Source: UMGS1696 sp963643035
GTDB lineage: Bacteria; Bacillota; Clostridia; Oscillospirales; CAG-272
Assembly: GCA_963643035.1 (NCBI GenBank)
Contig: CAVIKO010000155.1
Span: 1 to 26,201, forward strand
Direction of reading: 5' to 3'
DNA: 26,201 nt
Position numbers and translations under genes: made by a program. Below, piece by piece: positions 8,333 through 16,620 of this stretch. Position 1 is the first letter of the stretch. Every line of letters starts with the position of its first letter. The notes under the pieces were generated by a model that saw only the letters and a list, made by a program, of their open reading frames with translations, was not told the origin of the DNA and did not search any database.

Positions 8333-11190
8333 AAGGATGTCCCTCCTTTCCTGTTTTTCCGTTTGTCTCTACAAGCCCGAACGATTTCATGCGGCCATTT
8401 GAACTTGAACTTGCGTACCGCCACATCGGTCAGGAACAGCACCAATGCGAGAATCATGAACAGATAGCGGGGATCAAACGATTTCGGAATAGAGGTCACA
8501 AAGTTGGCAAATACCTCCATCGGATCCTCATTGTCCGCAATCAGCTTCCCGTTGGCGGCTTCGGCAAGATTCTCCAGATTTTCCGCCAGCGTCAGATCGG
8601 TAGTCTCCTGATTGTTGTCATATTCCTCCGAATAGGAGAAGGTCCGATAGGTCTGATATTCGGCAAGCGTCTCCCCGTCTGCGTTCACCTTTTTGAGTGT
8701 CAACCGGTAAACGCCGCCCTTTTTGATCACAAATCTGCAACGGCTGTAGTTGCTGGAAGCATCCAATGCCGAGGTGACGAAACAGTCCAGTGCAGACAGG
8801 CGGGTTCCCTCTGCGGCAATCGTTGCGCTCCCCAGCGAAAGCGGCGTTGCTGCCGGATCGGTCAGGTTCAGAAGCTCACCGGTGATGGACTCACCTTCGC
8901 CGAGATTCGTGAAAATACTGAGGCTGTTGGTGTAGTTGTCCTGCTTGACCGTAATGGAAATCTCGTTTTCCCGGACGGACTCCGTCGGCATCAGCGCCGA
9001 CACCACATTGAGAATGAACGTCTCGCCCGATCCGTCTCCCGACAGGAAGTCGGAGGACCATACACCGTTGAGATCACACATGAAGCTGCCGACCATGCCT
9101 TTTCCGAAGCGCCACTGCGCATAAATCGGAACATCATAGTCGCCGATCAGCAAAAGTTCCGCGCCGGATTTTGCCCGGACTCCGAAAAATCCGTCCAGCG
9201 ACACCGTCATTTTGGCATTCGTCTTTCCTTCCTCTACCTCCGTAAAGGAAATGCCGGAAAAGACAGAGGAAAGCGTATCGGTCGCGGCAGGATAGAACTT
9301 CTCGTAATTGACTTCCTTGATTTCGGGTGCGTTCAGCTCCTCCCGCATCCGCGCCGAGGTTTCTTTTGCATCAACGAACGCCTGTAACCGTCCGCCGCCG
9401 AGGTCACAGATGTTCTTCATCTTTTTCCCGGCGTCCTCGGTCTCCCGCAACCCGATTCCGACCACTGAATAGGTGATTCCGTTGTTCTCGTGATATTGCT
9501 TGATGTGCGGCAGGTAGTCCTCTTCTTTGTCTCCCGGCATACCGTCGGTGACGATGATCACGTGACGTCTTGCAACGTCGACGGAAAGGAGTGCACGGCT
9601 GGCACGCTCAATAGTGGCTGCAAATTTGGTTCCGCCTGTGGCGCCGAGCTCTCTTGCGTTGTTGATCGCTTCCAGAATTTTGGACTCCTGTGTACGGGGG
9701 GTCAGCGGCAGAAGCGTATCATAATCTTCATCCAAAGTCATCAGTCCGATGTAGTCTCTTGCCGACAGTGCATTCAGACAGGACACCGCACCTGTCAGTG
9801 CGAGATCGTATTTGCTTCCGCCCGTGGTATCATCCACCGACGCCATGGAACCGGAGCGGTCAACGATAATCATCACGGCAACCGGCGGTGTGTAGTTGAT
9901 CGCCTGCACCGGAAGAATGTCCTGGAACAGTGTATTCAGCATATCGTCCCGGTTATAAGCATGTGCAATATACTTGTCATTCTCATCCGTTGCGTTCGGA
10001 TTGATATCCGCCCCGCCGACGGTAAACAAACCGCCGCCGCATTCGTTGACGTAGCGGTACAGCAACTCGTCAAATCCCGCCGGCAGGTCGCTGTTTGCAA
10101 TGTTGTTGAGCAGGATCTGATCATACTGACGCAGAGCCGCCAGCGTGTTGGGAAGCTCCTCGTCTCCCGACAGATTTTTGACCGTGACGTCGTACCCGGC
10201 GTTCTCTGCAGTCAGAATCTTTTGGATCTTCTCCGACTCACCCGCTTTGTGCTCCAGAACCAGGATCTTGTTGAAATTCTCCAGATTCAAATAGGTGTAA
10301 TAGGTGTTGTTTTCCGACAGCAGGTCTTTTTCCGGTTCCAGTGCAAAGGAAATCTCGTGAACTCCATACGCTTCAAAGGTATGCGGGAAGGACACATTCT
10401 GCATTCCGGGGGTCGCGGTGATGGTCTGTGTCGCAACCAGCTTCCCGTTGTCATACAGCTTCACCGAAGCGCTTCCCTCCGTCTTGGAATACACCGTGAC
10501 CGAGAGCGTGCACTGCGTGCCGGGCTTCAGGTGGTAATCGGGAAGCTCGGAATCCACCAGCTGCATATCGTCCCCGTCATAGGCGGTGGAAATATTGGCA
10601 ACATCCACGCGGATGCCCTTTGCCGCCACCGTCCGGATGACCGCCGAGGCTTCCTCGTCGGTCTCTTTTCCATCGGTGACAAGCACAATCTTTGCGCTTT
10701 CCGGATTTTGAAAGAGCGTGGATGTATAGGTAAGCGCCGCCGCAATGTCGGTTGCACTGGTGTCCGGTTTTTCCGCGGCTTGATAGCGCTCCATGATTTC
10801 ACCGACCCTGTCGGTCAGCTTCACCGCATAAATCTGATCGTAACCGAAGGTCACAACACCGATGCTGTAGCCGTCATACTGCCCCATGTTCAAAATCGTT
10901 TCCATGAAGCGCTCGCGCTCTCTTGCGGACTGCTCTGTCGTATCCGAAACGTCCACAAGCAGGATAATCTGGTTTTCTTTGTTGGGAATTTCATAGGTGA
11001 ACATCGTACCGGCAAGGGTCAGCGCCGCCAACGCCAGCACAATCAGATGCAAAACAATCGACGTAATCCGATTCCGGGTTTTCCGATACTTTTTGGAAAG
11101 CCGGAAATACAGCAACGCCGTCATCACTGCGCCGAGCAGGAAAACCAGCAACAGCAGAGGATACGAAAAGTGAATTCTGAAATGAACCAT
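8329..11190 (-). CDS. Membrane protein with two VWA domains and a glutamine-amidotransferase-like domain, 953 aa
   Basis: Two N-terminal membrane helices (about 9-28 and 43-66) precede a first VWA domain (about 74-205) with MIDAS residues Asp80, Ser82 and Thr84 (DVSDT) and VTDG at 171-174. A glutamine-amidotransferase-like region follows (about 308-430; ECGGGLFTVGG at 383-393), with no cysteine at the expected nucleophile turn, so it is probably non-catalytic. A second VWA domain (about 436-610) has MIDAS DRSGS at 444-448 and VTDG at 547-550. A beta-rich stretch contains WRFGKGMVGSF, then a C-terminal helix (908-924) and a basic tail. Most of the chain should lie outside the cell. The ATG has a strong AAGGAGG site overlapping the upstream gene's stop, and its own stop overlaps the next start. 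It is the likely metal-dependent binding component of the MoxR machine. Confidence 0.93.
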   Translation of the reverse strand: MVHFRIHFSYPLLLLVFLLGAVMTALLYFRLSKKYRKTRNRITSIVLHLIVLALAALTLAGTMFTYEIPNKENQIILLVDVSDTTEQSARERERFMETILNMGQYDGYSIGVVTFGYDQIYAVKLTDRVGEIMERYQAAEKPDTSATDIAAALTYTSTLFQNPESAKIVLVTDGKETDEEASAVIRTVAAKGIRVDVANISTAYDGDDMQLVDSELPDYHLKPGTQCTLSVTVYSKTEGSASVKLYDNGKLVATQTITATPGMQNVSFPHTFEAYGVHEISFALEPEKDLLSENNTYYTYLNLENFNKILVLEHKAGESEKIQKILTAENAGYDVTVKNLSGDEELPNTLAALRQYDQILLNNIANSDLPAGFDELLYRYVNECGGGLFTVGGADINPNATDENDKYIAHAYNRDDMLNTLFQDILPVQAINYTPPVAVMIIVDRSGSMASVDDTTGGSKYDLALTGAVSCLNALSARDYIGLMTLDEDYDTLLPLTPRTQESKILEAINNARELGATGGTKFAATIERASRALLSVDVARRHVIIVTDGMPGDKEEDYLPHIKQYHENNGITYSVVGIGLRETEDAGKKMKNICDLGGGRLQAFVDAKETSARMREELNAPEIKEVNYEKFYPAATDTLSSVFSGISFTEVEEGKTNAKMTVSLDGFFGVRAKSGAELLLIGDYDVPIYAQWRFGKGMVGSFMCDLNGVWSSDFLSGDGSGETFILNVVSALMPTESVRENEISITVKQDNYTNSLSIFTNLGEGESITGELLNLTDPAATPLSLGSATIAAEGTRLSALDCFVTSALDASSNYSRCRFVIKKGGVYRLTLKKVNADGETLAEYQTYRTFSYSEEYDNNQETTDLTLAENLENLAEAANGKLIADNEDPMEVFANFVTSIPKSFDPRYLFMILALVLFLTDVAVRKFKFKWPHEIVRACRDKRKNRKGGTSL

Positions 11191-11202
11191 TTGCGTGCCT
11201 CC

Positions 11203-13236
11203 TTAAATGCTACTTTCCTTGTGCTGCAGATACCACTCAAGCAGGAGCAGGAAAACCAAGGCACCGGCAAGATATAGCAACAGATCCTGATAATAATCGC
11301 TCTCATCCACCTCGTAGTACGGGCCGGTAATCGCTCCCTCATCCGCGAAGATATCGCTCTCCGCTCTCGGAACCCGGACATAAACGGTCGTGGAAACCGC
11401 TTTTCCTGCACGTGTCGTTTGCGACAGCTGGTAGGACCCGGGCAGACTCAGTTTCAGCTGTGCAGGGAACAGGGTCAGGGTAAGATCGGTGTCATAGCCC
11501 TTAACCTTCAGTTCGTCTCCGCGACAGTTGACGGAAACGGTCTGCTCCGTCTCGAAGGAATTGCCGTCAACGGTGGACGGGAAGTAATACTCAAACAGGT
11601 TGCGCATCATCAAAGGAAAGTCCACCAGAAGCGGGAGGTTGGAATAATGCAGAGAGAAGCACATCACGGCGACCTGCGCATCCTCGTCGTTTCTGGCAAG
11701 GAGCAACGGATCTCCCGCATAGGAGAGCAGCATACTGTACTCCGGATCATACGAAACCTTCAGATACCGGCTGACGGTGATGTTGGTCGCCTCGATATTG
11801 TTCATGATCGGATGCGTTTCCTCCTGCGCAAGATAGACGCTCTTCTTGCTCATATCAACGATATTTTCCACCCGGAAGCCGGCACCGCTCGGCGTGCCCA
11901 ACGGATCCACCAACAGGATGACGCCGTCTGCGGGCAGCTTCTCCGGCATTGAATGCTCAAAGATGTAGAAATCGTACCCTTCCAAGGCAGGTGTCTGACC
12001 GCGCTTGACTTCGGTAATGTCAAAATCCCACTTTGCCTCGTAATTCTTCTTCAGAGCCGCAAGAACCTCCTGGAAGAACACGTTCGGTCCCAGCTTCTCA
12101 CCGGACAGCGGATCCTGTCCGGAGCTGCAATACTGAATCCGAATCCGTTCCTTCAGTCCGTCATAAATGTCGAAGCTGTTGTCCAAAGAAACGGAGTCCT
12201 CCACGGCGTCTCCGTTCACCGAAAGGCTGATATGTACGGACTGGTAGGAAGTAATCCCCTCTCCGGAGCCAAGCAGATGGAAGACCGCGTTCTCCGGCAG
12301 GGTCTTTTCATACGCTTCCACCGCGTCCGTATAGTTTTCATCCGGGAAGTACTTGAAAATCAGGGTATACACCTGATCGGAAGCGCAAGGAACGCTCTCC
12401 TCCATGGAAAGATTTCCCGCAGTGGTGTCATCGCTGCTTGCGGCATTCACGCCGAAAACCTCCAGATTGACGCCAAGGTCAAGATCCCTTCCATAGCAGA
12501 CGACCTCAATCCGGAAGGTGTAATAGTTATCTTCAAAATCTGCGGTTGCACTGAGAATTGCTGCATTCCATTCGGAACGATCGGCAACGTTAATCAGTTC
12601 CACGTTGTTTGTCTGCGCATAATTTTTGTCGGTGTAAACATACGTTTTTGCCGACGGATTGATGCTGAGAATCCGGTCGGAAAGCGCAACAGCAGAGGAA
12701 AGATCCGAAGAAGAGTAGGTGCACTCGGTTTCCCCGTCCAGCAGGGCTCTCAAATCTCCGACGACTTTGTCCCGGCTGTCCGCATAGGCTCTCTCTACCA
12801 GAAACCGGTTATCGTTTCCCGCAAGAATCACGGAGACAATTCCGTCCCGATCAAAGGTCTCCCCCGCCTGCTTGACCGCCGCCTCAACCGCGCGCTCATA
12901 GCGCGTGGACGTTTCGGCTCCGGCGCGCATACTGGCGGAGGAATCAATGACGAGCACCACTTCCGGCTGCGTAACCTTCTCCTGGAGAACATGGATTGTT
13001 TTTGCGAGAATCGCCGCAATGGCGGTAATAATCAGCACCTGACACGCAATCAACAGAATGTTGCGGAGTCTGCTGAGCGGAATTTTCTTCTTTTTAAATT
13101 TCAGACTCAGTCTCCAGAGGAAGGTGCTGGAGAGCAGCTTTTGCTGGAAATTCGGCTTGATAATGTAAATGAGAATCAAAACGACAATTCCAAGCAAGCC
13201 GAGAAGCCCTAACGGAATGAGAAATTTCACGTTCAC
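11203..13236 (-). CDS. BatA-like membrane VWA protein, 677 aa
   Basis: The N-terminus matches the BatA/aerotolerance-type layout: a first membrane helix (about 8-26), the STFLWRL stretch (37-43), a second helix (about 58-80), then a VWA domain with MIDAS DSSAS at 98-102. Downstream is a long beta-rich region with SNLPLLVDFPLMMRNLF, a motif shared by large Firmicute VWA proteins of this kind, and a last membrane helix (about 653-668) with a short charged tail. In Bat-type systems such proteins are membrane partners of the MoxR ATPase. The start is GTG in a GTGA overlap with the upstream DUF58 stop; a GAGG site lies about nine bases upstream. A second GTG two codons on is possible. Only 12 nt separate it from the next VWA gene. 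Confidence 0.93.
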   Translation of the reverse strand: MNVKFLIPLGLLGLLGIVVLILIYIIKPNFQQKLLSSTFLWRLSLKFKKKKIPLSRLRNILLIACQVLIITAIAAILAKTIHVLQEKVTQPEVVLVIDSSASMRAGAETSTRYERAVEAAVKQAGETFDRDGIVSVILAGNDNRFLVERAYADSRDKVVGDLRALLDGETECTYSSSDLSSAVALSDRILSINPSAKTYVYTDKNYAQTNNVELINVADRSEWNAAILSATADFEDNYYTFRIEVVCYGRDLDLGVNLEVFGVNAASSDDTTAGNLSMEESVPCASDQVYTLIFKYFPDENYTDAVEAYEKTLPENAVFHLLGSGEGITSYQSVHISLSVNGDAVEDSVSLDNSFDIYDGLKERIRIQYCSSGQDPLSGEKLGPNVFFQEVLAALKKNYEAKWDFDITEVKRGQTPALEGYDFYIFEHSMPEKLPADGVILLVDPLGTPSGAGFRVENIVDMSKKSVYLAQEETHPIMNNIEATNITVSRYLKVSYDPEYSMLLSYAGDPLLLARNDEDAQVAVMCFSLHYSNLPLLVDFPLMMRNLFEYYFPSTVDGNSFETEQTVSVNCRGDELKVKGYDTDLTLTLFPAQLKLSLPGSYQLSQTTRAGKAVSTTVYVRVPRAESDIFADEGAITGPYYEVDESDYYQDLLLYLAGALVFLLLLEWYLQHKESSI

Positions 13237-14132
13237 GACACGGTACCTCTTTTCAGCAGTTCGGAGAACAGCGCTTTTTCAATCGGCTCTTCACAATCCA
13301 AAGATATAAATCCCGCGTCTCTGCGCCTGCAGAAATCCTGAATGTCGTCATAGAAAGCCGTTACTGCTTCCTTAAATGCCTGCTGCATGGATTTATTGAT
13401 CCTGATCTTCATATTTCTTGCGTCCGCCAGATCGGTGGACTCCGAATCAATCAGGTTGACCCGGTCGGTATAAGACGGGTCAAGCTCGTCCGGGGAGTGT
13501 ACCTGAATCAAGAGCACCTGCTTTTTCTTATACACCAAATAATCCACGCCTTTTTTCCAGTCGCTGTCCGCATAGAAATCGGAGACAATTACGGTCATCC
13601 CATCCCCGGTGCCCATATCCGGCGTACTGACAATGGCAGAGGAAATCTCCGCCTCATCCGCAAACTCCGTCTGATCCAGCGTATTCATTGCACGGAAAAA
13701 AGCATTTTTTCCAACGATGGTGCCGAACGGATTCTCCGCCCGATCCCCCCGGACAAGGTGATAGGACACCTTATCCATGTTATGGATGGCAAGGTAGCCG
13801 ATTGCTGCGGCAACAGCAACGGCGTACGCGCCCTTCCGGGGATTCACTTTCCCCATCGAGCCGGAGCAATCCAGATAAATCTGCACGTGCATCTGCCGCT
13901 CATCGGTAAACAGCTTGATAAAGTATTTCTCAAAACGGCTGTACAGATTCCAGTCGATTCGGCGGATATCGTCGCCCAGCATATACTCTCGGTAATCCGC
14001 AAACTCCACGGTTTGTCCGTAGGTGCTCACCAGATGCTTGCCGCCAAAGAATCCGCCGAGATCCTTGCGCAAATTAAACGCAAGTGTCTCCAACCGACTG
14101 AAAAATTCGTCGTTTAAGTAGGATTCTTTCAT
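13233..14132 (-). CDS. DUF58 / VWA-fold protein, 299 aa
   Basis: Soluble protein with the DUF58 signature: a YREYMLGDDIRRIDW block (47-61) leads into a VWA-type fold whose MIDAS is DCSGS (Asp88, Ser90, Ser92). No signal peptide or membrane helix is visible, so it should be cytoplasmic or peripheral. DUF58 proteins are routinely encoded directly after MoxR ATPases and before VWA membrane proteins, as here, and are thought to link the two. The ATG overlaps the MoxR stop as ATGA, and its TGA overlaps the next GTG. No strong Shine-Dalgarno site precedes it, which favours coupled translation. Length is normal for the family. Confidence 0.95.
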   Translation of the reverse strand: MKESYLNDEFFSRLETLAFNLRKDLGGFFGGKHLVSTYGQTVEFADYREYMLGDDIRRIDWNLYSRFEKYFIKLFTDERQMHVQIYLDCSGSMGKVNPRKGAYAVAVAAAIGYLAIHNMDKVSYHLVRGDRAENPFGTIVGKNAFFRAMNTLDQTEFADEAEISSAIVSTPDMGTGDGMTVIVSDFYADSDWKKGVDYLVYKKKQVLLIQVHSPDELDPSYTDRVNLIDSESTDLADARNMKIRINKSMQQAFKEAVTAFYDDIQDFCRRRDAGFISLDCEEPIEKALFSELLKRGTVS

Positions 14133-15178
14133 TTGTTTTTCTTATTGGTTCCTGCACGGTTTGCACTCGGAACTTCATTTCCGAGACGAACATTGCACTT
14201 CTTTGCCACTTCGGCAAGAATCATACCGATGACTTCATCGGGAGAAATCCGTTCCGAAATTGCCTCGAAGTTCATCTTCATACGGTGGCGAAGCACCGGA
14301 TATGCCAGCGAAGCGATATCGGAGTAGGAAACGTTGAATCTGCCGTTCATCAGCGCCTTCACCTTTGCTGCCGAAATCAATGCCTGACCTCCACGCGGAG
14401 AGGAACCGAGACGCACATATTTCTTTGCCGCCTCGGACGCGCACTCACTGTCCGGATGCGTCGCGGAAATCAGCGTCATTGCAAAATCCAGCACTTCATC
14501 CGCTACGGGAATCTGATTTGCGGTCTCCCGCATTTCCAGAAGCTGCGCTGCGTTGCACGCCTCATTTGCAACCTCACCCATCGTCTTCTGCGTCATGGTT
14601 ACAATCCCCTTCAGTTCGTTCAGGGACGGATTATGCACCACCAGCTTGAACATGAAACGGTCCATCTGTGCTTCCGGCAGCGGATAGGTGCCGTCCTGCT
14701 CAATCGGGTTCTGGGTTGCCAGGACGAAGAACGGCTCATTCATTTTTCTGGAAACGCCCATGACCGTTACCGTGTGCTCCTGCATGGCTTCCAGCAGCGC
14801 GGACTGGGTCTTCGGCGTTGCCCGGTTGATTTCGTCCGCCAGAACAAGGTTGGCAAAAATCGGGCCGGGCTCGAAACGGAAAACAGAGTTGCCCTTCTCA
14901 TCCTTGGTGATGATATTGGTGCCCGTCACATCGGCAGGCATCAGGTCGGGGGTGAACTGAATCCGGGAGAACGGAAGGTTGAAGACGCGGCTGAGCGTTC
15001 TCACAAGACGGGTCTTTCCGACGCCGGGCACACCCTCCAGCAAAACGTTACCTCCGGCGATGAGCGCAACGATGGTGTTTTCAACAACCTCGGACTGACC
15101 GATCATATCCTTTGCGGTTTCCTCAAAAATCCGACTGCACTGTACGCCAAACTGCTTGATGCTCTCTTCTGTAACCAT
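14129..15178 (-). CDS. MoxR-family AAA+ ATPase, 349 aa
   Basis: All core elements of a MoxR ATPase are present: Walker A GVPGVGKT (49-56), PDLMPADVTGT (77-87), Walker B LVLADEINRA (111-120), the LLEAMQE motif, sensor ATQNP (154-158), GTYPLPEAQMDRF (163-175), and the C-terminal SPRGGQAL sensor-2 region with VLRHRM. MoxR ATPases form hexamers and act as chaperones that mature or activate partner complexes, usually with VWA proteins. The start follows a 90-nt gap after the upstream membrane-protein gene and has only a purine-rich, weak ribosome site. I see no strong promoter in the gap, so read-through from 16403-16431 is likely. The C-terminal ~15 residues (NRAGTNKKNK) are a basic tail. Confidence 0.96.
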   Translation of the reverse strand: MVTEESIKQFGVQCSRIFEETAKDMIGQSEVVENTIVALIAGGNVLLEGVPGVGKTRLVRTLSRVFNLPFSRIQFTPDLMPADVTGTNIITKDEKGNSVFRFEPGPIFANLVLADEINRATPKTQSALLEAMQEHTVTVMGVSRKMNEPFFVLATQNPIEQDGTYPLPEAQMDRFMFKLVVHNPSLNELKGIVTMTQKTMGEVANEACNAAQLLEMRETANQIPVADEVLDFAMTLISATHPDSECASEAAKKYVRLGSSPRGGQALISAAKVKALMNGRFNVSYSDIASLAYPVLRHRMKMNFEAISERISPDEVIGMILAEVAKKCNVRLGNEVPSANRAGTNKKNK

Positions 15179-15268
15179 TGTTTTGTTTCTCTTTCTTTAT
15201 TTTTTAATTTCTTGATAAAATGCCAAGTCGGGAGACAGGTTTCCGGCTTGCGGACAGAATTACCTGAA

Positions 15269-16342
15269 TTATTTCTGGATGTTGTGGAAGTAGTCGCCGA
15301 TGACGCCCTTATCGTCTCCGGACAGATTGCTGTCGGAGTTCATGGAATTCTGCGCATCGGAAAGACTTCCGCTGTATTCGTCGCCGTAATAGGTCGAACC
15401 GTCAATCACCTGGTTGGAGGCAGAATCAGCTCCTGCTCCGGCACCGTCGCCCTCACCGTCCCCGTCACCGGAACTGTCGCTGGGGTCGCCGGGCTGCTGC
15501 GGAGCACTGCTGTTTCCGTTGCCGGACCCGCCCTCGCCCTGTTCCTCGTCCGTGACATCGTCCTCTTCATCGGCTTCGATCTCCACGAACACGGCATTTA
15601 CCGTTACATCCTTTTTCACGTCCGCGTCCGTACGGGTGGCGTCCTCATAGCCGTCCGTCCAGCCGACAAAAACGTATCCGTCTTCGGCAACCGCCTGTAC
15701 GGTCTTCCCGGCTTCTCCTTCCTTCACGGTCTGCTCCAGCTCACCGTCTACTCTTCCGCCGACGCTATCCTTGACACCATAGGTCAAGCAGAAAGTATTT
15801 GCGGGTGCTTCCATTTCCTCCTGCTTTTCGCGGATCAGATCAAGAAGGGATTTGTCCGCCACAGCAGATGCCGTGGTTGCGCCCACGCCCAGTACAAGTG
15901 CCACACAGCAGGTAACCACCATGGAAGCGGAAACAGCAATCTTGACAAAGGACGCATTGACGCTCCTGAGTGCATTCATGGCATCCTCTCTTTGGCGGCG
16001 CGCCATATAGGAGTCGTCATTTTCAAACTGCGTCATGGTCAGGATTCTCTCTTCCAATCCCAGCATATCGATACGGGAAGCAACCTGACTGCGGGAGTTC
16101 TTGAATCTGCAGAAATAGAACAGCGGCATTGCAATTGCGGTTACCGCCGCAAAAACGAGGATGCAGACCCAAAACAGCTTGATGCCGAATACCCAGAAAG
16201 CAAACGCACAGAGAATATCGGCACCGAACCCTACAGATGCACCGCAAAGTGCGGCTTTGAGCCATCCTTCTCTTGCGATACGGGAGCGGTAATTCGCCAG
16301 CAAATCCTGCGGCGTTTCGTCTTGGCTGACTTTCTTGCGCAT
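15269..16342 (-). CDS. Membrane protein with InlB-like repeat and acidic Gly/Ser/Asp tail, 357 aa; first gene of the MoxR cluster
   Basis: The N-terminal cytoplasmic part has two helices (about 32-50 and 57-77), then a soluble segment with SRIDMLGLEERILTM (about 89-103), then a third helix (about 134-155). The SRID...GLEERI stretch recalls membrane proteins that accompany MoxR genes (DUF4175-like), but that resemblance is weak. Outside the membrane follow a helical linker, an InlB-type unit (about 190-252; GYVFVGWTDG, VNAVF) and a long low-complexity tail of Gly, Ser, Asp and Glu (about 253-340). The ATG at 16342 has AGGAGG at 16351-16356, eight bases upstream. A longer frame back to 16480 is open but runs through the promoter, so I reject that start. 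It probably docks the ATPase to surface proteins; this is inference. Confidence 0.85.
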   Translation of the reverse strand: MRKKVSQDETPQDLLANYRSRIAREGWLKAALCGASVGFGADILCAFAFWVFGIKLFWVCILVFAAVTAIAMPLFYFCRFKNSRSQVASRIDMLGLEERILTMTQFENDDSYMARRQREDAMNALRSVNASFVKIAVSASMVVTCCVALVLGVGATTASAVADKSLLDLIREKQEEMEAPANTFCLTYGVKDSVGGRVDGELEQTVKEGEAGKTVQAVAEDGYVFVGWTDGYEDATRTDADVKKDVTVNAVFVEIEADEEDDVTDEEQGEGGSGNGNSSAPQQPGDPSDSSGDGDGEGDGAGAGADSASNQVIDGSTYYGDEYSGSLSDAQNSMNSDSNLSGDDKGVIGDYFHNIQK

Positions 16343-16350
16343 TTCAGAAT

Positions 16351-16356
16351 CCTCCT
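16351..16356 (-). promoter_or_regulatory. Shine-Dalgarno site that fixes the start at 16342
   Basis: AGGAGG (CCTCCT on the plus strand), eight bases from the ATG at 16342. It decides against the longer in-frame start at 16480, which has no comparable site and would lie upstream of the promoter. Confidence 0.85.
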
Positions 16357-16402
16357 GAAATAGTATTCTTTTGTCGTATGCCGAATGGACAATAACATGA
16401 AA

Positions 16403-16431
16403 ATTATACCATTTTCCGCCCAATTTGTAAA
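16403..16431 (-). promoter_or_regulatory. Sigma-A promoter for the membrane protein-MoxR-VWA cluster
   Basis: On the minus strand, -35 TTTACA (16426-16431), a 17-bp spacer and -10 TATAAT (16403-16408). The predicted start is about 50 nt upstream of the ATG at 16342. With short gaps and overlaps from gene to gene, it probably serves all six genes down to 5555. Confidence 0.85.
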
Positions 16432-16471
16432 GAGCAATCTTGCATAAAAGCGCGAATGTTTTGGAAAAGTG

Positions 16472-16515
16472 CTCCGTCAAACAGACGATGACGTTCCAAA
16501 GTGGCTCTGACGGAG
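16472..16515. repeat. 8-bp inverted repeat between the LRR giant and the MoxR cluster
   Basis: CTCCGTCA (16472-16479) and TGACGGAG (16508-16515) are perfect inverted repeats 28 nt apart. A third segment, TGACG near 16489, can pair with the left arm instead. On the minus strand the far stem ends in CACTTTT. It could be a back-up terminator for the giant gene or a protein-binding site upstream of the promoter. Confidence 0.4.
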
Positions 16516-16548
16516 AAAAAACAGCCCGAATACCGCACTAAACAATTT

Positions 16549-16576
16549 CCCCGGAGCCGTATCTACGACTCCGGGG
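16549..16576 (-). terminator. GC-rich hairpin, probable terminator of the giant LRR gene
   Basis: CCCCGGAGCCG (16549-16559) pairs with CGACTCCGGGG (16566-16576) with one mismatch around a six-base loop. It lies 44 nt past the stop of the 16621-25863 gene. On the minus strand it is followed by AAATTGTTT, not a long U-run, so termination may be partial. Confidence 0.6.
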
Positions 16577-16620
16577 TGGGTCAATGATAAAAATGTTTTT
16601 GGCGGGCGGCTCCCTGCAGA

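Noticed and set aside
15179..15268. Possible second promoter before MoxR (TTGGCA then AT-rich sequence)
   Set aside because: No credible -10 box at the right distance; read-through from the upstream promoter explains expression.
14285..16363. A 692-codon plus-strand open frame opposite MoxR and the membrane protein
   Set aside because: It lies opposite a textbook MoxR ATPase and has no sensible start or domain.
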